A DNA stretch of 64,000 nt, from the NCBI RefSeq assembly GCF_965279675.1, contig NZ_CBDIIJ010000002.1:186001-250000 (forward strand). The letters are read 5' to 3'. The stretch's first letter is position 1, and each line of letters opens with the position of its first letter. The position numbers and the translations under genes were made by a program. The stretch is from Mucisphaera sp965279675 (lineage in GTDB: Bacteria > Planctomycetota > Phycisphaerae > Phycisphaerales > Phycisphaeraceae). Below the pieces are notes generated by a model. It had not been told where the DNA came from. It saw only the letters and a program-made list of their open reading frames with translations, and made no database searches. Positions 33,544 to 42,539 of this stretch are shown here, one piece after another.

Positions 33544-34626
33544 CTAGCGGGCGAGGCTGGTCCGTGACGACGTGGATCGTTCGGTTGAGCGCTCTTCACC
33601 GTCGACCAGCGAGCGGTCGGCGACGACGGTGAGATCGATCATGTCCTCGGAGATGGTCTGTCCGATGTTGTCCTTGACCCGGGCCTTGAGCCGGTATTCG
33701 CCGACACCCAGGTTAGATGGCAGCCGGATCAGCTGGACCATGAAGAAATCGCGTCGGCGGTTCTTCGAGCGATCAACCACCTCGACCGGCTCCTGGCGCC
33801 AGACCATCAGGCCGTCACGGCGTTCGTACAGCCGGACTTCCTGGGTGATGCGGGTATGGTGCCAGCCGTCGCTGATCTCGGTCTGGAAGCCTTCTAGTTC
33901 GAGGTAGACGATCATCGGATGCTCACGTCCAGCGAGGAGCCGGCGGGAGTCGAGGGTGTCGTAGACGCCATAGCCCGAAACCGAGGTGCAGAGCTCGATT
34001 TTCTGGATGCTCACTGGGCCTTCGTCGATGCCACGCAGGTCGTAGGCGAGCTGGTTGAGATCGAGCATGTGCTCCTCGGCGGCCTGGCGCTCAGCTGCGA
34101 GCAGGAGTCGCCTGAGTCTGGAGATTTGCTCTCTTTGCTGGCGACTGAGCAGGCTCATCGAGAGCTCGGGATCAACGGTGGGATCGGTCAGGAGCCAGCC
34201 GGAATCGCGAACGGCGTCGAGCATGACGTTGGGAATGGGCCGCTGGGTGCGGAGGGTGCTGGCGGATTCTGCGGGCTGGATACGGCTGTCTGCGAGGGGA
34301 CGCTCGGCGGGTGCCAGAACTGGCGGCCGTGAACTGGTTTGTGTCTGATCGGCTGCCTGCTCGGGAGCTGAGCCGCCAAGGGCCTTGTGGTCGATCCATC
34401 TCACGGCCGGTGGCGGCGGGGACCAGTCTGGTTCGGCCGGCTGCTGGAGGGAGGCCTGCTGCCGCTGGATCATCTGCAGCGCCTCGTTTTGGCGCGCGAT
34501 CTCTTCGTCGGATGGGATGACCCGGTCCCGCGCCGTTGGCTGCTGCGCCTGACAGCCTGTCAGGGTCGCCAGAAACAGCATCATCAGCCCGCACAGGGCC
34601 AGTTTCGAGGTTTGGGGTCCTCTCAT
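33544..34626 (-). CDS. putative lipoprotein, function unknown
   Basis: Protein of 360 aa from ATG 34626, which has AAGGAGG upstream; the frame extends 11 codons further. The signal peptide ends in lipobox LTGC near residue 24. A Gln/Pro-rich linker of about 100 residues precedes a conserved-looking region with RLRRLLLAAERQAAEEHMLD and a beta-rich C-terminal domain (residues about 210-345) with Ig-like strand spacing. The final 15 residues are Ser/Arg-rich. No family recognised. It lies between holA and pyrB on the same strand, with gaps of about 50 bases on both sides. Confidence 0.72.
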   Translation of the reverse strand: MRGPQTSKLALCGLMMLFLATLTGCQAQQPTARDRVIPSDEEIARQNEALQMIQRQQASLQQPAEPDWSPPPPAVRWIDHKALGGSAPEQAADQTQTSSRPPVLAPAERPLADSRIQPAESASTLRTQRPIPNVMLDAVRDSGWLLTDPTVDPELSMSLLSRQQREQISRLRRLLLAAERQAAEEHMLDLNQLAYDLRGIDEGPVSIQKIELCTSVSGYGVYDTLDSRRLLAGREHPMIVYLELEGFQTEISDGWHHTRITQEVRLYERRDGLMVWRQEPVEVVDRSKNRRRDFFMVQLIRLPSNLGVGEYRLKARVKDNIGQTISEDMIDLTVVADRSLVDGEERSTERSTSSRTSLAR

Positions 34627-34680
34627 GATGCCTCCTTGCATCGTGTTGAGGTGACTCACGATCCGTCAGGGCGTCCTGCC

Positions 34681-35685
34681 TTACCGTGGAACATCGGCTA
34701 AGCGAATGCAAAGGGTTTCGAGATTGCACCTGGCCGTGCCGAACCCGCGTTTCGAGCGGGCATCCGACTCGACCGCCAGGTCGAACAGTCTGGCCGTGGC
34801 CTCGGGGTCGAGTCTGGTGGCGATATCTAGAAAAACGCGCTGCTTGGGCCCCCAGAGCTTGAGGCGTTTGGCGATTTCGCCGGCCCCCACACGCCTTGCG
34901 GCGTACCGCTGCGCCAGCGAGAGCTTGCGGACGCCATCGGCCACGAAATAGGTCACGAGCACTTCGGGCTGACCGGCCAGGTCGATCAGCTCTGCCGTGG
35001 CCTCCAGGGCGTGGCTGGCCCGCCGGCTGGAGAGCGTGGCGAGGGCGGCGTCCTGAGCGATCCAGGCCTGCTCGTCACTGGATTTCCCGACCACGCGCAG
35101 GACGTCGTCGGTGGTGATGCGATCGTTTTCGACCATCGCCGTGAGCTTGCCAACTTCCTGATCGAGACGAGCCAGATCGGTGCCCAGTCGCTCGACCAGC
35201 ATGCTGGCGGCCTCGGGGCGCAGTTCAGCACCGTGTTCGGCCTTGGCTCGGCGGGTCAGCCAGGCAGCAGCTTCGCGGGGGCTCGGCGGTTCGCAGGCCA
35301 CGATCGCACCGATCTGCTCGATGCGTTTGTCGAGCTTGCCCTTGCGCCAGACCGGCGAACGGAGCACCAGCGTTGCGTGCTCGGAGGGGCTTTCTGCGTA
35401 GCGTTCGAGGGCGGAGCGGTGCTCTTTGACAAAGGCCTCCGCTTCCTCAACGACGACCAGCTTGTGCGACTGCATCAGCCCAAAGGTCCGGAGTTCGTCG
35501 AAGACGTCAGCCAGGGCGGCGGTGCGGCCGTCGAGGACGATGGGATCGGTTTCGCCATGCTCTGCTTCGATGGCTCTGGTCAGCTCGCGAAGGCGTAGCT
35601 GCTGGACGAGTCGTTCCTTGCCATGGAGGACCACCACGCGCTTCCCGGCATCGAGTTCAACCTTGGCTTTCGTCTTACGGGCCAT
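34681..35685 (-). CDS. holA: DNA polymerase III delta subunit
   Basis: Protein of 334 aa (from ATG 35685; GTG two codons earlier is in frame) that opens the sliding clamp as part of the clamp loader. It has the degenerate AAA+ fold of HolA: VVVLHGKERLVQQLRLREL with no intact Walker A, KLVVVEEAEAF, and the C-terminal helical collar with QDAALATLSSRRASHALEAT and ETLCIRLADVP. Length is typical (about 340 aa). It is divergent from the Gfo/Idh/MocA gene. No neighbouring replication gene. Confidence 0.88.
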   Translation of the reverse strand: MARKTKAKVELDAGKRVVVLHGKERLVQQLRLRELTRAIEAEHGETDPIVLDGRTAALADVFDELRTFGLMQSHKLVVVEEAEAFVKEHRSALERYAESPSEHATLVLRSPVWRKGKLDKRIEQIGAIVACEPPSPREAAAWLTRRAKAEHGAELRPEAASMLVERLGTDLARLDQEVGKLTAMVENDRITTDDVLRVVGKSSDEQAWIAQDAALATLSSRRASHALEATAELIDLAGQPEVLVTYFVADGVRKLSLAQRYAARRVGAGEIAKRLKLWGPKQRVFLDIATRLDPEATARLFDLAVESDARSKRGFGTARCNLETLCIRLADVPR

Positions 35686-35772
35686 CGACACAGGGTACCA
35701 GAGCGATCGCTGACACTCGGGAAATCGCCATCCCTGAGCGTAGGATGAGCCAGAATGATCGAGGAGCCAGCA

Positions 35773-36798
35773 ATGCCAGAGCCTCTACGAGCCACTGTTG
35801 TTGGAGCGGGCAACATCACCAAAGCCTGGTTTCCGGCCCTGATCGCGGAAGGCGTGCGGGTGGTCTCGGTGGTGGATCTCGATCTTTCACTCGCTGAGCG
35901 AGCGATCGACCACTACGCGCTGGCTGGTGCCAAGGCGTTCGATAGCCAGGAGCGGGCACTGGCTGACATCGGCTCCGACTTCGTGGTGGACCTGACAGTT
36001 CCCGGAGCTCATCGGGATGTGACCGTCAGCGCCCTGCGCGCCGGGAGGCACGTGATTGGTGAGAAACCGATGTCCGATCGACTGGATAGCGCCAAGGAGA
36101 TGGTGCGGGTCGCGGATGAAACCGGCTTGATGCTGATGGTGAGTCAGTCGCGTCGCTGGAACGCGGGGGTGCTCGATGCGTCTGAGGGCGTAGCATCAGG
36201 GAAGATTGGGACCCTGAGTTCATTGCGTTGCGATTTCTACCTTCGCGGGTACTTCGATGGTTTCCGAACAACCATGCCACATGTGCTGCTTGGTGATATG
36301 GCGATCCATCACTTCGATCTGGCACGGAAGATGAGCGGGGCTGATGCTCTTACGGTGTACGCGCTCGATGACAACCCGAGGGGTTCCTGGGCAGCGGATG
36401 GCGTAGCGGCTCACGCTTTGTTCCAGATGGCAGGCGGCGTGACCTTTGTCTACAGCGGGTGCTGGAGCGCACGCGGACGGCATACGTCCTGGGATGGCGA
36501 TTGGCGGCTGCAGGGCAGCGAGGGCTCGATCGAGTACGCAGGCGACGAGCGTGCCAAGGGCTACCGCAGTGATGGCGACGGATTCACCCCGGAACCCACG
36601 GCCATCGATATCCGTGCGGCGCAGCCAGAAGTCCGAGGGCAGCAGGCCGCCTTGCGGGAGATGATCCGATACATCCGAGAGGCTGTTGTGCCCCAGTCGG
36701 TAGCCAGCGACAACATTCAGTCGCTGGCCATGGTCTGCGCGGCCATCGAAAGCTGTGAGACGGGTCGGCCTGTCGATGTCCAGGCCATGCTGGACTGA
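35773..36798 (+). CDS. Gfo/Idh/MocA-family oxidoreductase
   Basis: Protein of 341 aa. The N-terminal NAD(P)-binding motif is VVGAGNITKAWFPAL. The catalytic EKP is present in GEKPMSDRL, and the family segment HHFDLARKM carries the usual His-Asp pair. It probably oxidises a sugar or inositol-type substrate, which is unknown. Start chosen at ATG 35773 with GAGGAG six bases upstream; an ATG six codons earlier also exists. It stands alone between holA (divergent) and the histidine kinase (convergent). Confidence 0.9.
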   Translation: MPEPLRATVVGAGNITKAWFPALIAEGVRVVSVVDLDLSLAERAIDHYALAGAKAFDSQERALADIGSDFVVDLTVPGAHRDVTVSALRAGRHVIGEKPMSDRLDSAKEMVRVADETGLMLMVSQSRRWNAGVLDASEGVASGKIGTLSSLRCDFYLRGYFDGFRTTMPHVLLGDMAIHHFDLARKMSGADALTVYALDDNPRGSWAADGVAAHALFQMAGGVTFVYSGCWSARGRHTSWDGDWRLQGSEGSIEYAGDERAKGYRSDGDGFTPEPTAIDIRAAQPEVRGQQAALREMIRYIREAVVPQSVASDNIQSLAMVCAAIESCETGRPVDVQAMLD

Positions 36799-36832
36799 AA
36801 ACATGGGTGCAACCAGAAAAGTCCAGCGGGAA

Positions 36833-38923
36833 TTAAGCAGCTCGTTGCTTCGAGGCTTCGGCGAGCACCTCGCTACAGATAGCCAGTAACTCGTCGCGTG
36901 TGATGGGTTTGGTGGCGTACGCCGTGCAGCCGGCTTGCAGACATTTATCCCGGTCATCAGACATCGCGTGGGCCGTCAGAGCAACGATGGGCAAACGAAA
37001 GCCGTCGCCTCGAAGCCTTTCAGCGACCTCGTAGCCATCGACACCCGGCATCTGCATGTCCAGAAGGATCAGATCGAAGGGAGAGTGATTGGAGCCTTCG
37101 AAAGCTCTGAGCGCCTGGCCGCCATCATTGGCGACCTCGACCTTCATCCCTGCGTTTTCAAGATGGTGCTGCAGCAGCCTCTGATTGTCCAGGCAGTCTT
37201 CGGCCAGAAGCACCCGGGTACCGGACAGGGTTTGTCTGGCGTTGGGCCCGGCCGCTGAGCAGGTGCCGGCAACAGGTGGATCCTGTGTCTGGAGCGGATG
37301 GATCGGTAGTCTGACCGTGAAGCGGCTGCCTCTGCCGGGTTCCGAATCCACTTCGATGACACCTCCAAGAAGAGTGACAAACTCTCTGCAGATGGTGAGT
37401 CCAAGCCCCGTTCCTGCGGCTCTTCGTGAGCTGGAGAAGTCGACCTGCGTGAACGCATCGAAGACGCGAGCCTGCTCATCATCGGTCATCCCGATGCCCT
37501 GGTCGGTGATCTGGAGGACTAGCTGCTCCGGCTGCTTGACGGTGGCATCATCCTTATCGACCCGCAAGAGGATGCTGCCACGCTCCGTAAACTTGATGGC
37601 GTTGCCAAGCAGATTCACCAGCACCTGCTTGAGCCTGGTCGGATCGGTGTGGATTCGATGGGGCACGCGCTCGCTGAGATCGACATGGAGTTCCAGGCCT
37701 TTGGCTTCGGCCTGGATGGCCATCATCTGGGTGGCTTCGTAGAGAAGCTTGGGCAGGTGCACGTCCTGGGTTTCCAGTCGGAGCTTCTTGGCTTCCACGC
37801 GTGAAAGATCGAGGATGTCATCGATGAGCGTCATCAGGTGCTCACCATGCTTGCGGATGGTGGCCACGGCTTGCTCACGGAGTTGGGTACCTTCGCTAGA
37901 CGGTTTATCCAGCAGGTCTGCGTAGCCGAGGATGGCCGTCATCGGCGTCCGGATCTCATGGCTCATATTGGCCAGGAACTGGCTCTTGCTCCGGCTCGCA
38001 AACTGCGCCTGGTCGCGGGCTTTAGCGAGTTCCTGCCGATGAAGGACCTGCTGGGTGATGTCCTGAAACACGCCGATCACATGATCGCAGACACCATCGA
38101 CCATCTGAGGCATCCCGATGGACCGTACCCAGATCGACTCGCCTTTGCCTGTCATCATGCGCAGCTCAACATCAAAGCCCTCGCCGAGCCTGATAGCACG
38201 GTCAACACAGCGTTCGATCACGGGTCGAGCTTCCGGTGCGTAGAAATCGATGGCTGTCCTGAGATCGGGCACGTAATCATCGGGGACGTCGTGGATCTCC
38301 CGGACAATGGGCGACCAGACGGGCTTGATCGGATTCAGTTCGAGCCGCCAGCCGCCGATGCGGGCTAGTTTGCCCACCTGATCGAGTAGCTTCTGGCTTT
38401 CACGCAGGTTCAGTTCGGCCTGATGCTTGGCGGAGACGTCGGAGACCACACCCAGCAGTCGACGAGGGTTGCCTCGGCTGTCTTGTTCGAGTCTGGCCTG
38501 GCAGGAGAGATAGCGTTTGCGCCCATCGGCAAGGTCCACCCTGTAAACCAGGTCGATCGGATGCCCGTGATCGACGGAAGCCTCAAGGGCCTCTGCCACA
38601 CGCTGCCGGTCGCTGGCATGGATACAGGCAAGGAAGTCAGCCCGCGTGTAAGCCAGGTCCGGGTGAACGCCCAGCTGCTCACAACAGGCTGCGTCCCAGT
38701 GCATGAGGTCTTTCTCGATCATCCATGACCAGCTGCCAATGCTGGCCGCACGGGTCGCTTCGATCAGAAGATCGGTTTGTTCGTTATCCCGGTCGGGGTG
38801 CTTATGAGCCAGCCAACGCTTCACGCCAAGGGCGAGGCTCAGACCAATCAACAGACCGCCAACCACAGCGGCCGGGCCGAGGAGTGTCCAGTCAGACAGT
38901 GCCAGAAGATATGGCTCATGCAC
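36833..38923 (-). CDS. hybrid sensor histidine kinase with two PAS domains and a receiver
   Basis: Protein of 696 aa. One membrane helix at about 14-34, PAS at about 50-170 and PAS at about 180-300. HisKA has phosphorylated His322 in SHEIRTP, and the ATPase domain has NAIKFTE, DQGIGM and GTGLGLTICREF. A receiver domain lies at about 570-690, with phospho-acceptor Asp622 in LILLDMQMPG and the usual Lys in ATKPI. Both PAS domains keep the core WSxI-type pattern, ligand unknown. No separate response regulator or HPt gene adjoins it, so the phosphorelay partner is elsewhere. Confidence 0.93.
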   Translation of the reverse strand: MHEPYLLALSDWTLLGPAAVVGGLLIGLSLALGVKRWLAHKHPDRDNEQTDLLIEATRAASIGSWSWMIEKDLMHWDAACCEQLGVHPDLAYTRADFLACIHASDRQRVAEALEASVDHGHPIDLVYRVDLADGRKRYLSCQARLEQDSRGNPRRLLGVVSDVSAKHQAELNLRESQKLLDQVGKLARIGGWRLELNPIKPVWSPIVREIHDVPDDYVPDLRTAIDFYAPEARPVIERCVDRAIRLGEGFDVELRMMTGKGESIWVRSIGMPQMVDGVCDHVIGVFQDITQQVLHRQELAKARDQAQFASRSKSQFLANMSHEIRTPMTAILGYADLLDKPSSEGTQLREQAVATIRKHGEHLMTLIDDILDLSRVEAKKLRLETQDVHLPKLLYEATQMMAIQAEAKGLELHVDLSERVPHRIHTDPTRLKQVLVNLLGNAIKFTERGSILLRVDKDDATVKQPEQLVLQITDQGIGMTDDEQARVFDAFTQVDFSSSRRAAGTGLGLTICREFVTLLGGVIEVDSEPGRGSRFTVRLPIHPLQTQDPPVAGTCSAAGPNARQTLSGTRVLLAEDCLDNQRLLQHHLENAGMKVEVANDGGQALRAFEGSNHSPFDLILLDMQMPGVDGYEVAERLRGDGFRLPIVALTAHAMSDDRDKCLQAGCTAYATKPITRDELLAICSEVLAEASKQRAA

Positions 38924-39097
38924 ACCATGATCATCGGTGAGATCCAGCGGTGCTTCGACTGCTTTGAGTTAACCTCGATCAGTAGGCGGCCGACGGCGGG
39001 ACCTATAGCGGTGGTAGGGGTTGTGACGGCTATCTGACAGTCGCACGGCGACTAATGATCAAGACAGCCTTAAGGCCCAGAAAATGGACGGGCCAGC

Positions 39098-39126
39098 TTG
39101 GCCGCCACGCCTACTGACGCTAAACT
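39098..39126 (+). promoter_or_regulatory. putative sigma70-type promoter of tRNA-Glu
   Basis: TTGGCC and TAAACT are separated by 17 bases, with the -10 box ending 16 bases before the tRNA. The -10 hexamer is identical to that of tRNA-His in this window. Confidence 0.55.
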
Positions 39127-39142
39127 CCCACCTCCGCAAGGC

Positions 39143-39216
39143 GGCCCCTTCGTCTAGTTGGCCTAGGACACCAGGTTTTCATCCTGGCGACACGGGTTCG
39201 AATCCCGTAGGGGTCA
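39143..39216 (+). tRNA. tRNA-Glu (anticodon TTC)
   Basis: Complete cloverleaf. The acceptor stem is GGCCCCT / AGGGGTC (one G-T wobble) and the anticodon loop TTTTCAT carries TTC in the stem CCAGG / CCTGG. The T-arm is CGGGTTCGAATCCCG and the discriminator base is A. CCA is not encoded. It lies between the histidine kinase and mgtE genes, with no other tRNA nearby. Confidence 0.95.
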
Positions 39217-39282
39217 TTCCTAAGTTTCTTTTTTACAGCGCCTTAGAGAATGAGTCATGTAACCGGGAGAGATCTGTCATGC

Positions 39283-40686
39283 CTACGACAGGAACTGTGT
39301 CGCGAGGAACAGTGCGAAGAAGAACCCGCAGAGGTCGGTGACGGTTGTCAGGATCGGGCCCGAAGCCATCGCGGGATCGATGCCGAGACTCTTGAGGATC
39401 AGTGGCACGGTCCCGCCAATCGCCACGGCGATCACGCTGTTGGTGGCCAGTGCGGCACCTACGACGATACCGATCCACACAAATTGATCACCGCGCATCA
39501 CGTAAGCGATCGTACCGAGCAGCGTACCTAGCAGGATGCCGTTGATCGCACCGACCGTCACCTCCTTCCAGAGGGTGCGGAAGACCTCGCTCGGTTTGAC
39601 CAGGCCGAGCGCCAACTCGCGCATCGAGACCGCCACCGCCTGATTGCCGGAGCAGCCCGACATGTCGGACAGGATAGGCAGGAAGATCGCCAGGGCGGTG
39701 ACTTTGGCGATGGTCGGTTCATAGAAGGCCACCACACTCGCCGCGATCAGGTTGAGGACGATGTTCGGTGCCAGAAAAGCCAGTCTGCGCAGAGCGCGTG
39801 ACCAGGTCGGCATCGACCTCGACTCTTCGCCGGCGATGATGCCGCCGAAACGCAGCAGTGCCTGGCTGGAAGCTTCGCCGATGGCTTCCTCGACGGCGGC
39901 TCGGCGAACAACACCCACCAACCGCCCTTCTGCATCGATGACCGGCGCGGCCTGGTAATACTGTGCGTCGAAGAACTGCTCCAGCGATGGCAGGTCGGCG
40001 TCATCCTGAACGAACACCGGGGTCTGGATCATGATCTGTTCGATCTTGACATCACCCGGCGTCAGCACGAGGTCTCGCAGACGAACCACACCCTTGAGCT
40101 CGCCGGTCTTACCAATGATGTAGACGTACTGGACGTCGTACTCCTGATAGCGCGCGGCATTGGTACGCAGGTCGTCGACCACCTCGCTGACCGACATGTT
40201 CTGGAAGAAGGCCAGGTACTCGGTGGCCATCAGCCCGCCAGCGGTTTCCGGGTCATAACTGGTAAGGCGTCTGACCTCGGAGGCCTCCTCCGGATCGAGC
40301 TTCGCCAGGATGGCTTCAGCATCCTCGTCATCGAGTTCGCCAATCAGGTCGGCCTGAGCATCGGACGGCAGGGGCTCGACGATCTCCGCAGCCCTGGCTG
40401 GCGACACGGCTAGGAGCAACTCTGAAGCCTGTCCCGCGTTAAGTTCCTCGACGAGATAAGCCCCGCACTCCGCAGGCACGAGGTTGATCAGCTTTGAGCG
40501 GTCCTCTTCATCCAAACGAGACAGGGCACGCGCCATCTCTCCAACCGGCTGGTCGTAGACGAACCGCTGAAGGTCCTCGACGTCCCCAGTCTCCACCAGC
40601 CGGGCAAGCTGGATAGTTGGATCGACCGCTTCGAGTTCATCGACCGATGAACGGCTGGCATCCGGCTGGTGTGGGGTCTCGGCCAT
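39283..40686 (-). CDS. mgtE: MgtE-type magnesium transporter
   Basis: Protein of 467 aa forming a Mg2+ channel of the inner membrane. Order: helical MgtE N-domain (about 30-145), CBS pair (about 150-275, with TPVFVQDDADLPSLEQFFDA), connecting helix, and five C-terminal membrane helices from about 305. The pore-region signature SDMSGCSGNQAVAVSMREL is present. GAGG precedes the ATG. In this family the cytoplasmic domains close the channel when Mg2+ is high. No M-box riboswitch was seen in the 98 bases upstream. Confidence 0.95.
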   Translation of the reverse strand: MAETPHQPDASRSSVDELEAVDPTIQLARLVETGDVEDLQRFVYDQPVGEMARALSRLDEEDRSKLINLVPAECGAYLVEELNAGQASELLLAVSPARAAEIVEPLPSDAQADLIGELDDEDAEAILAKLDPEEASEVRRLTSYDPETAGGLMATEYLAFFQNMSVSEVVDDLRTNAARYQEYDVQYVYIIGKTGELKGVVRLRDLVLTPGDVKIEQIMIQTPVFVQDDADLPSLEQFFDAQYYQAAPVIDAEGRLVGVVRRAAVEEAIGEASSQALLRFGGIIAGEESRSMPTWSRALRRLAFLAPNIVLNLIAASVVAFYEPTIAKVTALAIFLPILSDMSGCSGNQAVAVSMRELALGLVKPSEVFRTLWKEVTVGAINGILLGTLLGTIAYVMRGDQFVWIGIVVGAALATNSVIAVAIGGTVPLILKSLGIDPAMASGPILTTVTDLCGFFFALFLATQFLS

Positions 40687-40784
40687 GGCTTACCTCTTCA
40701 ACGATTGTACGGGCAGCAGGCAACTGGCAGGCGCACGCCCCGAAAAAACGATGCGAGCGACGACACATCTCGTGCCTCTAAAAA

Positions 40785-41618
40785 CTAACCAAGACCAACG
40801 GGAGAGAAATCAACGCCTCGGTAGTACGAGGCAGCTCGCTGGACACGGCTTCTCTGTTCCATGGTCAGCAACGCTTGGCCTCTCCCGGTACGGCCGACAT
40901 TGAAGCGCGTATCTCCCGGCTGAAGTTCGGCCAACACCCGTATCACTTTCTCAGGGTCATACGAAACGCCTAGAAAATCGAGTGTTTCCCGCAGAGCTTT
41001 GCCCGGGTCCGCTGTCAGGTCCGCGTAATCGAGCCAGTGGATGGCCACCTCACCGCTCCGTTCTGCCTCCCGCCAACTCGCATAGAAACGCAGATACCAG
41101 GCCAGATGCAGGTCGATCACCGCATCGATCTGAGCTTCGGGGCTGAGGGCTCGAATACCTTCAGCCAGGCCCGATTTGTCCGGGCGGTCCGACAGGTCTT
41201 TGACGATGTGATCACGAGCACTCACGATCACATCAAACAGGTTTCGTGTCTGTACCACGGGCGTGATGTGGAAGGCCCGCAGCAGGGCAAGGTTGGCAGG
41301 CGTTGCGCAGACATGGAGTTTGGCGACCCCAGTGCGCAAGAGACAGTCCCTAGCCAGTTGCGGGAGGTAGAGGTCTTGTTCGGGGTTATCGAAGCTGTAG
41401 ACGACCTGCGTCTGCGGGCGGTCAAGAATCCTAGCGATGGCATTAAACAGCAGCGTCGAGCCTGTTTTGGGATTCGCTGCGATGAGGATTTCCTGATTGG
41501 CGGGCAACCCCTTGCGGAGTGCTTCCCCCACGGCCTTGAGCTGCGCCTCCTGATAGAAAGCCTGCTGAAAGAGCTGAAAAACCTGCTGGGGACCGAAGGT
41601 GTTGCTGGCTTGGCTCAC
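40785..41618 (-). CDS. sulfotransferase-family protein
   Basis: Protein of 277 aa. The PAPS-binding loop near residue 50 is ANPKTGSTLLFNAI, a variant of the usual PKSGTTW. The 3'-phosphate segment is TRNLFDVIVSARDH (RNP-like, Ser in the expected place), and a sulfotransferase end pattern is seen (YDPEKVIRVLAEL, then GRTGRG). It likely transfers sulfate from PAPS to a carbohydrate or other acceptor, which is unknown. Starts at GTG with GAGGAGA upstream. It stands alone between mgtE and rplQ. Confidence 0.8.
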   Translation of the reverse strand: MSQASNTFGPQQVFQLFQQAFYQEAQLKAVGEALRKGLPANQEILIAANPKTGSTLLFNAIARILDRPQTQVVYSFDNPEQDLYLPQLARDCLLRTGVAKLHVCATPANLALLRAFHITPVVQTRNLFDVIVSARDHIVKDLSDRPDKSGLAEGIRALSPEAQIDAVIDLHLAWYLRFYASWREAERSGEVAIHWLDYADLTADPGKALRETLDFLGVSYDPEKVIRVLAELQPGDTRFNVGRTGRGQALLTMEQRSRVQRAASYYRGVDFSPVGLG

Positions 41619-41674
41619 GGGGTCTCCTCAGATAGACCTCGATCAACAACGGCGTTACACGCGAAACCCAGCCA

Positions 41675-41703
41675 TGAAAAAACCCGGCTGCAAGAGCCGG
41701 GTT
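41675..41703 (-). terminator. rho-independent terminator after rplQ
   Basis: On the minus strand, AACCCGGCT and AGCCGGGTT form a 9-bp stem around a 5-base loop and are followed by a T-run. It ends the ribosomal supercluster. Confidence 0.92.
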
Positions 41704-41738
41704 GATGAGCTTTGCGGGGTTGATCGGAGCCGTCCGGA

Positions 41739-42377
41739 TCAGGACTTCTCTTCTTCGGTCTTCTCGGCTTCTGCCGCCGGAGCTTCTTCAGCGGGTGCCT
41801 CAGCGACTTCGGTGGCCGCTTCCGGCTTGGCCTCTTCAGCCGCCTCGTCTGCTTTGCCGCCCTTGCGGAGAGAAGCGGCGAACTCCATGCGCTTGTTGGC
41901 CTTGTCACGGCGACGCGAATAGCTGCCGGAGACCTGAGGGCCTTCTTCATCACCCACGAGTTGGAGCACACAGAGCTGGGTACCGTCGCCAATGCGATGA
42001 CGATCCAGACGAACGATCCGGGTGTAGCCGCCGTCACGGTCAGCGTAGCGGGGAGCGATCTCATCGAAGAGGGTCTTGACGACCTTCGGGCCGCCGACCA
42101 GTTCGCCATACTTGTTGCGGGTTAGAGACTCGTCCTCTTCCGAGCGGACCATGATGCGGTCGTTACCGAGCATCGAGATCACTCGGCGACGGGAGGCGAG
42201 ATCGCCCTTCTTGGCCGCAGAGATGAGCTTCTCAACCAGCGGCTTCACGCTCTTGGCCTTCGGCAGCGTCGTCGTGATCTGACCGTGGGTCAGCAGCGAG
42301 ACGGCCATGTTTCGGAACATCGACTTGCGGTGGGGTGTGTTGCGGCCGAGTTTGCGGCCTGCGACGCGGTGTCTCAT
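41739..42377 (-). CDS. rplQ: 50S ribosomal protein L17 with acidic C-terminal tail
   Basis: Protein of 212 aa, against about 120-130 for typical L17. The N-terminal core begins MRHRVAGRKLGRNTPHRKSM and has the family segment LISAAKKGDLASRRRVISML. From about residue 145 a linker follows, and the last 40 residues are almost only A, E, P and K. AGGAG precedes the ATG. It lies 162 bases downstream of rpoA with a terminator between, so it depends on read-through or on its own promoter. Confidence 0.96.
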   Translation of the reverse strand: MRHRVAGRKLGRNTPHRKSMFRNMAVSLLTHGQITTTLPKAKSVKPLVEKLISAAKKGDLASRRRVISMLGNDRIMVRSEEDESLTRNKYGELVGGPKVVKTLFDEIAPRYADRDGGYTRIVRLDRHRIGDGTQLCVLQLVGDEEGPQVSGSYSRRRDKANKRMEFAASLRKGGKADEAAEEAKPEAATEVAEAPAEEAPAAEAEKTEEEKS

Positions 42378-42493
42378 GGTGAACTCCTAATCTGGTGGCC
42401 GTTGCGAGAGACGTTCGCTGGGCCAGTCCACTCTCACCAAACCTGGCGAGGCAAGTGGTTCCCGCCGGGGAACCCTGAGCGTCGTGGGCTCAG

Positions 42494-42529
42494 AAAAAAA
42501 AAGAGACACCCGGGTCAACGGGTGTCTCT
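42494..42529 (-). terminator. rho-independent terminator between rpoA and rplQ
   Basis: On the minus strand, AGAGACACCCG and CGGGTGTCTCT form an 11-bp perfect stem around a 6-base loop, followed by nine T. It lies directly after the rpoA stop, which is unusual because rpoA and rplQ normally share a transcript without a break. Confidence 0.92.
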
Positions 42530-42539
42530 CATCAATCAA

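Noticed and set aside
40687..40784. A Mg2+-sensing riboswitch before mgtE
   Set aside because: The gap is 98 bases and shows no M-box-like pairing; it is too short for the full aptamer.
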